Source: Hyphomonadaceae bacterium
GTDB lineage: Bacteria; Pseudomonadota; Alphaproteobacteria; Caulobacterales; Aquidulcibacteraceae
Direction: 5' to 3'
Assembly: GCA_016791365.1 (NCBI GenBank)
Contig: JAEUMT010000008.1
Span: 1-64,000 of the forward strand
Length of the DNA: 64,000 bases
Translations under genes and position numbers: made by a program
The notes under the pieces: model-generated
Seen by the model: the letters and a program-made list of their open reading frames with translations, nothing else
The model's database searches: none
Told to the model about the DNA's origin: nothing
Shown: positions 1 to 8,056 of the stretch, in pieces
Position numbering within the stretch: the stretch's first letter is position 1
Layout: every line of letters starts with the position of its first letter

Positions 1-318
1 CAGCATCCGTTCAGCCGAAATAGCGTTTTATCATCCCCGGTTCCGGACGATTTTCGTCCCTCGCTCGGACCGGGATCAGGTTCTCACTCCACCTGAGGGG
101 TGAAGCAAAAGCACCGGCAGCCGGCTCAGCTGCCGGTGCAATTCGTTTCTGCACACTGGTTTGCCGTCGGCGGGCTTCAGGCCAAGTGGAGGCCGGTTGG
201 CCGCCCGGAAGCCCGCCCATTCTATATTGCGCGCATTTCGAGCGCCGAACCGGAATCCACTTCGGCTAAATGCGCGCCCCATGTTGCGCCGCCGCGTTCC
301 CCTCCGTAAACGAGCGCC
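1..318. other. Leading intergenic region with hairpins, no gene seen
   Basis: No convincing coding frame was found upstream of scoA. Two structured stretches are visible. Positions 36-84 can fold around the small hairpin GGACGA-TTTT-CGTCC, with CCGGTTCCG pairing to CGGACCGG outside it. Positions 112-138 form a 9-bp perfect hairpin (CACCGGCAG with CTGCCGGTG), followed on the minus strand by a short T-rich run (CTTTTGCTT), so it could end transcription leftwards. I tried to read the region as a riboswitch, tRNA, tmRNA or SRP RNA and could not match any of them. The scoA promoter should lie here, but I cannot assign a -35/-10 pair. Confidence 0.4.
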
Positions 319-1026
319 ATGGCTAACAAAGTTTACCCGGACGCGAAGTCCGCGCTCGAAGGCTTCACCTTCGACGGCATGTCGGTGATGAGCGGCGGCT
401 TCGGCCTCTGCGGGATCCCGGAAAACCTGATCATCGCGCTGCGCGACACCGGCGTTAAGAACATCACGGTGATCTCAAACAATGCGGGCGTCGATGGCTG
501 GGGCTTGGGGCTGCTGCTCGAGACCAAGCAGATCAAGAAAATGGTGTCCTCTTATGTCGGTGAGAACAAAGAGTTCGCGCGCCAGTATTTGAGCGGCGAG
601 CTGGAACTTGAGTTCAACCCGCAGGGCACCCTCGCCGAGCGTTGCCGGGCAGGGGGCGCTGGGATTGCGGGCTTCTATACAAAGACGGGCGTTGGGACAC
701 TCGTCGCCGAGGGCAAGGAAACGAAAGTGTTCAACGGCGAGACGTTCGTTCTTGAGACTGGCTTGGTTGCCGACCTCTCAATCGTGAAAGCCTGGAAGGG
801 CGACAAGGAAGGCAATCTGATCTTCCGTAAAACCGCGCGTAACTTCAATCCGATGATGGCGACGGCCGGCAAGAGATGCGTCGCCGAGGTCGAAATCCTT
901 GTCGAGACCGGCGAACTCGATGGCGACGCCATCCACACACCCGGTATTTATGTTGACCGGATCGTTAAGGGCAATTTCGAAAAGCGCATCGAACAGCGCA
1001 CGGTCACCAAGCGGGAGAATGCATAA
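319..1026 (+). CDS. scoA: 3-oxoacid CoA-transferase subunit A
   Basis: 235-residue alpha subunit of a succinyl-CoA:3-ketoacid (3-oxoacid) CoA-transferase. The enzyme moves CoA from succinyl-CoA to acetoacetate in the cytoplasm, for ketone-body or PHB-derived carbon use. The N-terminal glycine-rich stretch [13 protein letters not shown] (about residues 27-39) and the [11 protein letters not shown] segment are typical of the family, and the length matches. The stop overlaps the scoB start (TAATG), so the two subunits are translationally coupled. The related AtoD-type acetate CoA-transferase is the main alternative name; substrate cannot be settled from sequence. Confidence 0.93.
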   Translation: MANKVYPDAKSALEGFTFDGMSVMSGGFGLCGIPENLIIALRDTGVKNITVISNNAGVDGWGLGLLLETKQIKKMVSSYVGENKEFARQYLSGELELEFNPQGTLAERCRAGGAGIAGFYTKTGVGTLVAEGKETKVFNGETFVLETGLVADLSIVKAWKGDKEGNLIFRKTARNFNPMMATAGKRCVAEVEILVETGELDGDAIHTPGIYVDRIVKGNFEKRIEQRTVTKRENA

Positions 1027-1670
1027 TGGCTTGGTCCCGCGATCAGCTTGCACAGCGCGCATCGAAAGAACTGCGCGACGGCTTCTACGTCAACCTCGGC
1101 ATCGGCATTCCGACTTTGGTGGCGAACTACATTCCGGACGGGATGGAAGTCACTTTGCAGTCAGAAAACGGCATGCTCGGCATGGGGCCCTTCCCGTACG
1201 ACGAGGATGTCGACGCTGATCTGATTAACGCCGGTAAACAAACGATCACGGCGTTGAAGAAGACCTCCTACTTCTCGTCATCTGACTCTTTCGCGATGAT
1301 CCGCGGCGGCCACATCGATCTTTCGATCCTTGGCGCCATGGAAGTGAACGAGCGCGGCGACCTCGCCAACTGGATGGTCCCCGGCAAGATGGTGAAGGGA
1401 ATGGGCGGGGCGATGGATCTCGTCGCCGGCGTCAAACGCGTCGTCGTCGTGATGGAGCACACCTCCAAGGATGGCGCCTCGAAGCTGTTGAAGAAGTGCA
1501 CATTGCCCGTCACCGGCATCAACGTGGTTGATCTCGTGATAACCGATCTCGGCGTGTTCGAGATCGACAAGCATGGTTCACAACCGATGAAATTGCTTCA
1601 ACTCGCAGACGGTGTGACGCTCGAAGAAATCACGGCGAAGACGGAAGCAAGTTTTGTAAACGCGCTCTAA
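1026..1670 (+). CDS. scoB: 3-oxoacid CoA-transferase subunit B
   Basis: 214-residue beta subunit of the CoA-transferase, partner of the upstream subunit A. It carries the catalytic-glutamate motif SENGMLG, with Glu47 as the residue expected to form the glutamyl-CoA thioester, and the GIGIPTLVANY segment that packs against it. Length is normal for the family. It starts inside the scoA stop codon. A strong palindromic repeat begins 4 bases after its stop and probably serves as the operon end. Confidence 0.93.
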   Translation: MAWSRDQLAQRASKELRDGFYVNLGIGIPTLVANYIPDGMEVTLQSENGMLGMGPFPYDEDVDADLINAGKQTITALKKTSYFSSSDSFAMIRGGHIDLSILGAMEVNERGDLANWMVPGKMVKGMGGAMDLVAGVKRVVVVMEHTSKDGASKLLKKCTLPVTGINVVDLVITDLGVFEIDKHGSQPMKLLQLADGVTLEEITAKTEASFVNAL

Positions 1671-1673
1671 CTT

Positions 1674-1727
1674 CTTGGACCGCGGACCTTCAGGTCCGCA
1701 TGCGCGTCTGAAGACGCGCGGTCCAAG
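1674..1727. repeat. Palindromic cloverleaf repeat, family R1, copy A
   Basis: An 11-bp outer stem (CTTGGACCGCG at 1674-1684 with CGCGGTCCAAG at 1717-1727) encloses two adjacent perfect hairpins: GCGGACC-TTCA-GGTCCGC (1682-1699) and GCGCGTC-TGAA-GACGCGC (1702-1719). The two loops are complementary to each other. The whole element is therefore close to self-complementary and can form a cruciform or cloverleaf. It starts right after scoB and may act as a terminator. Related copies lie at 7962-8038, 8959-9011 (inside mazG) and 12681-12744. Confidence 0.85.
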
Positions 1728-1762
1728 TATTCATGCTCATCAACACAAATGAACAAACCTAA

Positions 1763-1792
1763 ACGCGCGAACATCGAATGATGTTTGCGCGT
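1763..1792. other. 13-bp-arm hairpin upstream of an outer-membrane gene
   Basis: ACGCGCGAACATC (1763-1775) pairs with GATGTTTGCGCGT (1780-1792) with a single G-T pair and a 4-base loop. There is no T-run on either side, so a leader structure or an operator is as likely as a terminator. No family was recognised. Confidence 0.4.
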
Positions 1793-1899
1793 CTTCACGC
1801 TTCCTCATCACCTCACAAGTAAGCTCACCGGAATAATTCGTGCAGAGAGGGCGCCATGGGCAGCTCTCCAACATGGGTCTGGTGATGCTTCGTGCCGGA

Positions 1900-3279
1900 A
1901 TGAAGCGAACGGTGCACCGTCGCGCGGCTGCGTTAGCCGCGTGTGCGATGGCTGCTTGCGCATTTTTGTGGAGTGGTGAGGCGCACGCGCAGGCGTCGTC
2001 TCCTGAATTGACTCGTGTGCTCTCGCTGATCCAGCAGCAAGAGCAACGTCTCAACGAGCAAGAGCGTCAATTGATCGAGCAACAGAGGCAGCTGTCCGAG
2101 CAGCGGTCCCTGATTGAGCGGCAACGACAGGAAATACAATCGATGGCGGGCCTCAGCGAGGCGGATCTTGGCGAGATCCGCGGCGCTGGCGTGCCGCATT
2201 CGAGCTTGGCGTACGAAGAACTGGGTCCCGACGAGCCGATCCGGCTCAACCGGCGCTCGGTTCGCACCGTCGAGCAGGCAACAGGTGGCGGATCAGTGCC
2301 ACCGGAAGCGACGCCAACCGCCGCGCCTCAAGGTCCGGTCGGTGAAGCCCCACCCGAGAGCACGCAAACCTCGACGGTGGACGCGCTTCCAGAAGGGCAG
2401 AACGCCCTTTTGGGCCGCGGGCGTCTCGTAATTGAGCCCTCGTTTGAGTTTTCGCGCAGCTCCGGCAACCGTTTGGTCTTCCGCGGCGTCGTGCCGATCA
2501 CGGGGATTCAGATTGGTTTGATCGAAGCTGACGATGCGGCGCGCAACACGCTCTCAGCATCGGTTGCCGTGCGCTATGCACTCACGGACCGTCTCGAAGT
2601 CGAGGCGCGCGTGCCGTACATTTACCGCGACGATCGCGTTACGACGCTCTCTCAGAATAGCACCACGACCACACGGACCTTCAATTTGAGCGGTTCGGAC
2701 ATCGGCGACGTTGAATTGTCGGCCCGTTATCAACTCACCCAGGGCCGTAACGGCGCTCCGATCTTCGTGGCTGGCGCGCGCGTGAAGTCAAATACCGGCA
2801 GCGGCCCGTTCGATGTTGAGCGTGATGCGCAAGGCGTTGCGGCGGAATTGGCGACCGGTTCGGGCTTCTGGGCGGTGCAAGGCAACGTCTCGATGTTGTA
2901 TCCGACCGACCCGGCCGTGATCTTCGCGAACCTCAGCTACATGTACAACATGCCTGAGACCGTTGATCGCACGTACGGCACGGTGACCGTTGGCGAAGTC
3001 GACCCGGGCGACTCGATCGGCTTTGGCTTTGGCTTCGGCTTCGCCATGAACCCGCGCTTTTCCACCTCTCTCGGCTATTCGCACTCTTACGTGCTGCCGA
3101 CCGAAACCGAGCTGAACGGCGCCGTGCAAGAGTCGACCGAGCTGCAAGTCGGCAGCATGCAGGTAGGCCTCTCGTACCGCGTCAGCGAGCGGTTGACGCT
3201 TTCAACCGGCGTCGACTTCGGGGTCACCGAAGACGCCCCGGACGTCCGGGTCTCCTTCCGTGCGCCCTACCGCTGGTAA
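1900..3279 (+). CDS. Outer-membrane channel-like protein with N-terminal coiled coil
   Basis: About 459 residues. A signal peptide (KRTVHRR, then an Ala-rich core, then GEAHAQA cleavage) is followed by a Gln/Glu-rich coiled coil (about residues 37-85, repeated QEQRL/EQERQL/EQQRQL units). Next come a Pro/Thr linker and, from about residue 190, alternating amphipathic segments ending in an aromatic residue (YRW), as outer-membrane barrels do. The barrel part, with phrases such as VRYALTDRLEVEARVPYIYR, resembles the Phenol_MetA_deg type of channel-like proteins; that is inference. I chose the ATG at 1900 because it gives the best signal peptide; ATG 1885 and 1873 and GTG 1840 are in frame, and no start has a clear Shine-Dalgarno. 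An intrinsic terminator follows. Confidence 0.75.
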   Translation: MKRTVHRRAAALAACAMAACAFLWSGEAHAQASSPELTRVLSLIQQQEQRLNEQERQLIEQQRQLSEQRSLIERQRQEIQSMAGLSEADLGEIRGAGVPHSSLAYEELGPDEPIRLNRRSVRTVEQATGGGSVPPEATPTAAPQGPVGEAPPESTQTSTVDALPEGQNALLGRGRLVIEPSFEFSRSSGNRLVFRGVVPITGIQIGLIEADDAARNTLSASVAVRYALTDRLEVEARVPYIYRDDRVTTLSQNSTTTTRTFNLSGSDIGDVELSARYQLTQGRNGAPIFVAGARVKSNTGSGPFDVERDAQGVAAELATGSGFWAVQGNVSMLYPTDPAVIFANLSYMYNMPETVDRTYGTVTVGEVDPGDSIGFGFGFGFAMNPRFSTSLGYSHSYVLPTETELNGAVQESTELQVGSMQVGLSYRVSERLTLSTGVDFGVTEDAPDVRVSFRAPYRW

Positions 3280-3300
3280 GCGAACAGGCCAAAAAAACAG

Positions 3301-3332
3301 AACCGGCGGCGCCTCTGGCCCGCCGGTTTTTT
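3301..3332 (+). terminator. Rho-independent terminator
   Basis: A 9-bp stem AACCGGCGG (3301-3309) pairs with CCGCCGGTT (3320-3328), followed by a run of six T starting at 3327. It lies 22 bases after the stop of the outer-membrane gene and before tRNA-Ser, so it ends the former transcript. Confidence 0.85.
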
Positions 3333-3389
3333 GTTGGACGTATTGTCCGCTTGAAGTGAAGCGGGGACACTGATACCCGCCACCGCTTC

Positions 3390-3479
3390 GGAGGGATGGC
3401 CGAGTGGTTTAAGGCACTAGTCTTGAAAACTAGCGAGGATGCAAGTCCTCCGTGGGTTCGAATCCCACTCCCTCCGCCA
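3390..3479 (+). tRNA. tRNA-Ser(UGA)
   Basis: A 90-nt class II tRNA. The acceptor stem GGAGGGA (3390-3396) pairs with TCCCTCC (3469-3475), followed by discriminator G and an encoded CCA. The anticodon arm reads CTAGT-CTTGAAA-ACTAG, giving anticodon TGA, which reads UCA/UCG codons. The long variable arm (GCGAGGATGCAAGTCCTC) and the T arm GTGGG-TTCGAAT-CCCAC are as expected for serine tRNAs. Confidence 0.97.
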
Positions 3480-3544
3480 CCCTACGCCCTCACGGGCTTC
3501 GGGTGGCAGGCCACCGAGGCGAGCGAGGCGAGAGGGGCGTAGGG
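3480..3544. repeat. Nested inverted repeat directly after tRNA-Ser
   Basis: CCCTACGCCC (3480-3489) and GGGCGTAGGG (3535-3544) are perfect 10-bp inverted arms. Between them sits a second perfect hairpin, GGTGGC-AG-GCCACC (3502-3515). The outer arm begins at the first base after the encoded CCA of the tRNA. There is no T-run. It may be a processing or transcription-end structure for the tRNA, or a repeat inserted at the tRNA end. Confidence 0.6.
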
Positions 3545-3688
3545 CGATCTCCCGAAGCTGCGTAGCGCAGTGAGAGCATTGCCTGATCACCGATTATTGG
3601 TGAACCTGAAATAAGGATAAATCCTTACGCGGCCTAAAGTCCCCGCCGCGTATAAGAGCGCATCGCAGAATTGCGTTGGGGTTCTTTG

Positions 3689-4876
3689 ATGCTTCGCCGT
3701 ACACCGCGCGCGCTCATGGTTTCTTGCATCGGTTTGATGGCGTTCGCGTCCGCCGCTTCGGCCCAGCGCGCGCCGATCACATATTCGGGGCAGGGCGGCG
3801 GCGGCGCTGCTGCCGTGACTGAAGTGGCGTCGCTTGGCGCCAGCGGCCTCAGTGGCGGTGCGGAAAATTCATATGGCTATGGCCGCGAGCGTGGCCGCGA
3901 TGCCGCCGTGATCGATCTCCGCCGCTCCGATGCGCGGCGTTCGGCGCCGGTTGTGTTCGAACAAGCGGCCAGCGAGCAAGATGATGAAGATGACACGGAT
4001 GGTCCGGTTAGTCTGACGCCTGTGGCGCAGCAGCAAGTCGCGCAAGCTGAGCCCGCGCCACAACCCGAGGCCGCGCCGCCAAGCGAGCAGGGCGCTGCGC
4101 AATGGCTCGAGCGCGAACAGGTCGGCCCGCCCTACGAAGCCAACGGCCAATGGTATGTCCCCACACCGGAGCCGGGCTATCAACAGACCGGGACCGCATC
4201 CTGGTATGGCGCGCAGTTTCAAGGGCGCCGCACCGCAAGCGGCGAGACATTCGATCAGGCCGCACTGACAGCCGCGCATCCGACACTGCCGATCCCGAGT
4301 CTGGTGCAGGTCACCAATCTTGAGAACGGCCGTGAAGTGATCGTGCGCGTCAACGACCGCGGTCCGTTCAGCGGCGGCCGCGTGATCGATCTGTCGCGCG
4401 GCGCGGCGCAAGTGCTGGGCTTTGAAGAAGCCGGTCACGCACGCGTTCATGTTCGTTACTTGGGCCCTGCTCCGCGCCGCGTTAACGGCGACGGCAGCGC
4501 TGCGCCGGAATCTGTGCACGCCCCCGCCTCCATGGCGCAACAAACGGAAGAGGGGCCCCGCGCCCTGCTCCCGCCACACAGCCCCGAACACGCTGAGCTC
4601 TCCGGCGCGCCGGTCGCACAAGCTCCCGTCTATCCGTCCTCACCGGGCGCGTTCTTCGTGCAGGTAGGCGCGTTTTCTGACCCGCTGAACGCCCGGCGCG
4701 TCCGCGATGCAGTCTCTTCGGCAGGGCCGGTGGTTGTGGATAGCCGCACCAGCGCGTCAGGCGCCGAGTTGTTCCGGGTACGGGTTGGGCCGTACGCTAC
4801 GCGGGAAGAAGCGGACGGCGCGCGCCGCTCGCTGGGCGCCCTGGGTTACGGTGAAAGCGTCGTCGCAGCGCGCTGA
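3689..4876 (+). CDS. rlpA: RlpA-family septal lytic transglycosylase with SPOR domain
   Basis: About 395 residues. A signal peptide (LMAFASAASAQ) leads into a low-complexity Gln/Pro-rich region. A double-psi beta-barrel RlpA domain follows (about residues 165-262: TGTASWYGAQFQGRRTASGE, then VNDRGPF and the RVIDLSRGAA motif), and a C-terminal SPOR domain (about 317-395: FFVQVGAFSDPLNARRVRDA to the end). RlpA proteins cut naked glycan strands at the septum, and SPOR domains bind that denuded murein, so a role in daughter-cell separation is likely. ATG 3689 is preferred over the upstream TTG 3671 because it directly precedes the signal peptide. Confidence 0.9.
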   Translation: MLRRTPRALMVSCIGLMAFASAASAQRAPITYSGQGGGGAAAVTEVASLGASGLSGGAENSYGYGRERGRDAAVIDLRRSDARRSAPVVFEQAASEQDDEDDTDGPVSLTPVAQQQVAQAEPAPQPEAAPPSEQGAAQWLEREQVGPPYEANGQWYVPTPEPGYQQTGTASWYGAQFQGRRTASGETFDQAALTAAHPTLPIPSLVQVTNLENGREVIVRVNDRGPFSGGRVIDLSRGAAQVLGFEEAGHARVHVRYLGPAPRRVNGDGSAAPESVHAPASMAQQTEEGPRALLPPHSPEHAELSGAPVAQAPVYPSSPGAFFVQVGAFSDPLNARRVRDAVSSAGPVVVDSRTSASGAELFRVRVGPYATREEADGARRSLGALGYGESVVAAR

Positions 4877-4958
4877 GTGTCCGTTTGTTGACGTGAAAGC
4901 GCCGCGCCGGTCTGCTCCAATTCAACCACGTAACGGCGCTAACGATTCGGCGGATTAA

Positions 4959-6149
4959 ATGAACTTGCAGCGGAAATTTGGGGCGTTCGCCCTGGCGGCG
5001 CTTTTGGTGATCGCGCTTGCGCCGGACGCCGACGCGCAGCGTCGCCGTGCGCGGCGTGCGCCCGCGCCGCCGCCGCCGCCGGCCATCGCCCAGCACGTCA
5101 CCATCATGGACGGCGCATCGGGTTCAATCCTGCGCTGCGAGGATTGTGAGACCGCGATCCCACCGGCGTCGATGGCGAAGCTGATGACGGTGCTTATCGT
5201 CCTTGAGCAATTGCGCGCCGGCCGGATCAGCTACGACACGACGTTCCCGGTGAGTGAATATGCCTGGCGTGAGCATGGCGCGATGTCAGCCGGTTCGCAC
5301 ATGTTCCTGCCGATCAACGCGCAAGTGCGCGTCCGGGACCTCATTCAAGGCGCCGTTATTGTGTCGGCGAACGATGCTTGCGTTGTGCTCGCCGAAGGCA
5401 TCGCCGGTTCGGAGCAAGCGTTCGTCGCGATGATGAACCGCCGTGCGCAAGAGCTAGGCCTTCGCTCAGCGCATTTCCGCAATGCCACCGGCCTCGACGA
5501 TCCCGAGCAGCGGATCAGCTCGGCTGATTTGGCGCGTCTGGCGCGCCACATCATGGTGACTTACCCGGAATTCTATCCGGTCTATTCGCGCCGCCAGTTC
5601 ACTTACAACAACCACACTCAAGCCAACCGTAACCCGTTGCTTGGCGCCTACGAGGGCGCCGATGGTGTGAAGACAGGCCACACGGACGAGTCCGGCTATG
5701 GCTTGGTCGGCTCAGCCCTGGTCAATGGCGAGCGCCGCATCATCGTCTTCAACGGTCTGCCCACGATGGCGGCGCGCAATTCGGAGGCGCAGCGTCTGAT
5801 GCGCGCGGCGTTCAACGACTACGCGCTCGCCCAGATCGCCGCCGCTGGCGATGAGGTTGGACAGGCGCGGGTGCGTCTTGGCTCGCGCGCCACGGTGCCG
5901 CTGGTAGCGCAGCGGAACATCGTCATCGGCGGGCCGCGCGGCGTGCAGCAAGGCCTTACCGCGCGCATCGTGTATGACGGCCCGTTACGCGCGCCGATCG
6001 CCGAGGGTGATGTCGTCGCCCGCCTCGTGATCGAAGGTCCGAATTTCCGGACTCAGGAATTTCCGTTGGCCGCCGGACGTAAAATTGGTCGCGCCAACTG
6101 GTTCTCGCGCGCGTTTGAGGGCTTGCGCCTGACCTTCTTCGGCCCTTGA
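4959..6149 (+). CDS. D-alanyl-D-alanine carboxypeptidase (PBP5/DacF type)
   Basis: 396-residue periplasmic penicillin-binding protein that trims the terminal D-Ala from murein pentapeptides. A signal peptide ending DADAQ is followed by an Arg/Pro-rich spacer (residues 28-42). All three active-site motifs are present: S71-M-A-K74 (SxxK), S136-A-N138 (SxN) and K238-T-G240 (KTG). A C-terminal beta-rich domain (about residues 290-396) is typical of PBP5, and the final amphipathic stretch WFSRAFEGLRLTFFG may anchor it to the membrane. The next gene, holB, follows at once. In many relatives tmk lies between these two genes; here it does not. Confidence 0.93.
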   Translation: MNLQRKFGAFALAALLVIALAPDADAQRRRARRAPAPPPPPAIAQHVTIMDGASGSILRCEDCETAIPPASMAKLMTVLIVLEQLRAGRISYDTTFPVSEYAWREHGAMSAGSHMFLPINAQVRVRDLIQGAVIVSANDACVVLAEGIAGSEQAFVAMMNRRAQELGLRSAHFRNATGLDDPEQRISSADLARLARHIMVTYPEFYPVYSRRQFTYNNHTQANRNPLLGAYEGADGVKTGHTDESGYGLVGSALVNGERRIIVFNGLPTMAARNSEAQRLMRAAFNDYALAQIAAAGDEVGQARVRLGSRATVPLVAQRNIVIGGPRGVQQGLTARIVYDGPLRAPIAEGDVVARLVIEGPNFRTQEFPLAAGRKIGRANWFSRAFEGLRLTFFGP

Positions 6150-6157
6150 TAAGGCCC

Positions 6158-7153
6158 ATGAAGGCCGAAAAGCCAGCCGCCGAACTCGACAAGGAACCGG
6201 GCGCCCCGCACCCGCGGGAGACGTTTTCGTTCGTTGGTCACGAGGCCGAGGAGCAGGCGTTCGCGGAAGGCCTGCGCGGCGGCCGCATGCATCATGCGTG
6301 GTTGCTTGCTGGTCCCAAGGGTTTGGGCAAAGCGACGCTCGCATATCGCGTGGCGCGCGCCGCACTTGGCGCCAAACGCATCGGCCCGCGCCCGCTTGAT
6401 GTTGATCCGGAGGATCAGGTCGCGCGCCGCATCATGGCGCTTTCACATCCCGATCTCTTCGTCTTGCGCCGTGGGTTGAACGATCGCGGCAAACCGCGCC
6501 GCGAGATTGCCGTCGATGATGCGCGCGAACTCGGTCACTTCTTTTCGCTGGCGCCGTCCGAAGGCGGCATGCGCGTCGCCATCGTGGACGCCGTCGACGA
6601 TCTCAACCGCAACGCCGCCAACGCCATCCTGAAGACACTCGAAGAACCGCCGGCACGCTCAATCCTGCTTCTGGTCTGCCATGCGCCTGGCGCCATCCTG
6701 CCGACGATCCGTTCGCGCTGCCGTCGCCTCGCGCTGCGCACCTTGAGCGACGAGCACGTGAAGAAAGCCAGTGGCGCCGACGCCGGCATTGTGGCGCTGG
6801 CTAAGGGCCGCCCAGGCCGCGCCATCGCACTGAAAGCGCAAGGCGTCGATACGGCTGGCGCTGACCCAAAGCGTGCGCATTCTGAAATTGCGCGTGGCGC
6901 TTCGGCAGCGCTGCTTGGCGGTCTCTATGACAAGATGAGCGGCGAGCCGTTCGAGAAGCTGGCGGGCGTGCTCGAGCTTGCCGGCGAATGGACGCGTGCG
7001 GCGGCCGTTGAGCAGGGCGGTGAGCAGTGGGCGGAGGCCTGGTCCGCGCTCGAAACTCTGCGCGGCGAAGCCGAAGGCTTGGACATGGATCCGCGCCACG
7101 CGCTCGCACGCGCGGCTGGCGTTCTCGATCGCGCTGGAGCGTCGCGCCGGTGA
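6158..7153 (+). CDS. holB: DNA polymerase III delta' subunit
   Basis: 331 residues, part of the clamp-loader complex that places the beta clamp on primed DNA. The N-terminal AAA+ module has the P-loop GPKGLGKATLAYR (about residues 53-65) and the sensor region NAANAILKTLEEPPARSILLL, nearly invariant among delta' and gamma/tau proteins; SRCRRLAL follows. The Cys cluster of many zinc-binding delta' proteins is not visible. ATG 6158 follows the carboxypeptidase stop by 8 bases; a TTG overlapping that stop (6146) is in frame but less likely. The stop overlaps the tatD start (GTGA). Confidence 0.9.
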   Translation: MKAEKPAAELDKEPGAPHPRETFSFVGHEAEEQAFAEGLRGGRMHHAWLLAGPKGLGKATLAYRVARAALGAKRIGPRPLDVDPEDQVARRIMALSHPDLFVLRRGLNDRGKPRREIAVDDARELGHFFSLAPSEGGMRVAIVDAVDDLNRNAANAILKTLEEPPARSILLLVCHAPGAILPTIRSRCRRLALRTLSDEHVKKASGADAGIVALAKGRPGRAIALKAQGVDTAGADPKRAHSEIARGASAALLGGLYDKMSGEPFEKLAGVLELAGEWTRAAAVEQGGEQWAEAWSALETLRGEAEGLDMDPRHALARAAGVLDRAGASRR

Positions 7154-7941
7154 CGCTTCTGATCGACAGCCACGTGAACCTGCATCACCATAGCTTCGAC
7201 GAAGATCGCGAAGCGGTGATCCAGCGCGCGCGAGACGCAGGCGTCGCGCGCATGATCACGATCTGCGACAGAATCGAGAATTTCGACCAAGTCATCGCCA
7301 TCGCCGAACAGCACGACGACATCTACGCCAGCGTTGGCGCGCATCCGCACTACGCCAAGGACCACCTCGATATCACCGCCGAGCGCCTGATCGAACTCGG
7401 AGGGCGCGAGAAGGTGGTTGGAGTAGGGGAAACTGGTCTCGATCAGCACTACAAGCACAGCCCGTTTGAAGACCAGGTGCAGGTGTTCCGCGCCCACGCG
7501 AAGGCCGCACGCACCCTTGGCAAAACGCTGATCATCCACACGCGCGAAGCCGATGACGCGATGGCGGAGCTGTTAGAAGAAGAGGCGGGGAAGGGCCCTC
7601 TTCGCATTCTCATGCACTGCTACACGTCCGGCGCCGAACTCGCGCGCCGTGCGCTGGCGCTTGGCGCCTACATCTCGTTCTCCGGCATCATGACCTTCAA
7701 GAACGCCAACGACGTGCGCGCCATCGCCAGCGAGACGCCGCTCGATCGCATCATCGTTGAGACCGATTGCCCCTATCTCGCGCCCGTGCCGCACCGCGGC
7801 CAACGCTGCGAACCGATGCATGTCGCTGACGTGCAGCGCGCGTTCGCGCACCTGAGAGGGCTTGAGGAGGAGGAGGCGAGCGCCCTGCTCGCCGACAACT
7901 TCCACCGCCTCTTCCCAACCATCCCGCGTGTGACGCCATGA
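7150..7941 (+). CDS. TatD-family metal-dependent hydrolase
   Basis: 263-residue TIM-barrel hydrolase of the TatD DNase/deacylase family. Metal ligands can be followed along the chain: H8 and then N10 where the family normally has a second His (DSHVN instead of DSHCH), E94 in GVGETGLD, H130 in IIHTRE, H156 in LMHCYTSG and D206 in ETDCPYLAP. The HxH to HxN change is notable because the other ligands are kept. It starts with GTG overlapping the holB stop by 4 bases. metG, often found between holB and tatD, is absent. Confidence 0.88.
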   Translation: MTLLIDSHVNLHHHSFDEDREAVIQRARDAGVARMITICDRIENFDQVIAIAEQHDDIYASVGAHPHYAKDHLDITAERLIELGGREKVVGVGETGLDQHYKHSPFEDQVQVFRAHAKAARTLGKTLIIHTREADDAMAELLEEEAGKGPLRILMHCYTSGAELARRALALGAYISFSGIMTFKNANDVRAIASETPLDRIIVETDCPYLAPVPHRGQRCEPMHVADVQRAFAHLRGLEEEEASALLADNFHRLFPTIPRVTP

Positions 7942-7961
7942 GCGGGCGCGATGGTCACCAG

Positions 7962-8038
7962 GTTGGAGCGCGAGCTTCCAAGCCCGCACATCTAGGCGCC
8001 GGGCCTAGTCATGCGCGCTTGGAAGCGCGCGCTCCAAC
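7962..8038. repeat. Palindromic repeat, family R1, copy B (variant)
   Basis: Outer arms GTTGGAGCGCG (7962-7972) and CGCGCTCCAAC (8028-8038) are perfect 11-bp inverted repeats. The right half holds the perfect hairpin GCGCGCTT-GG-AAGCGCGC (8013-8030), the left half an imperfect partner, and a third hairpin (CTAGGC...GCCTAG) lies in the centre. The architecture matches copy A at 1674-1727 with different arm sequence. It fills the gap between tatD and the MBL hydrolase gene and ends about 18 bases before that start codon. Confidence 0.75.
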
Positions 8039-8056
8039 TTTTAAAGGGTGGCGCTA

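Noticed and set aside
1-140. Possible riboswitch or small RNA upstream of scoA
   Set aside because: Hairpins exist, but no consensus of a known RNA family could be matched.
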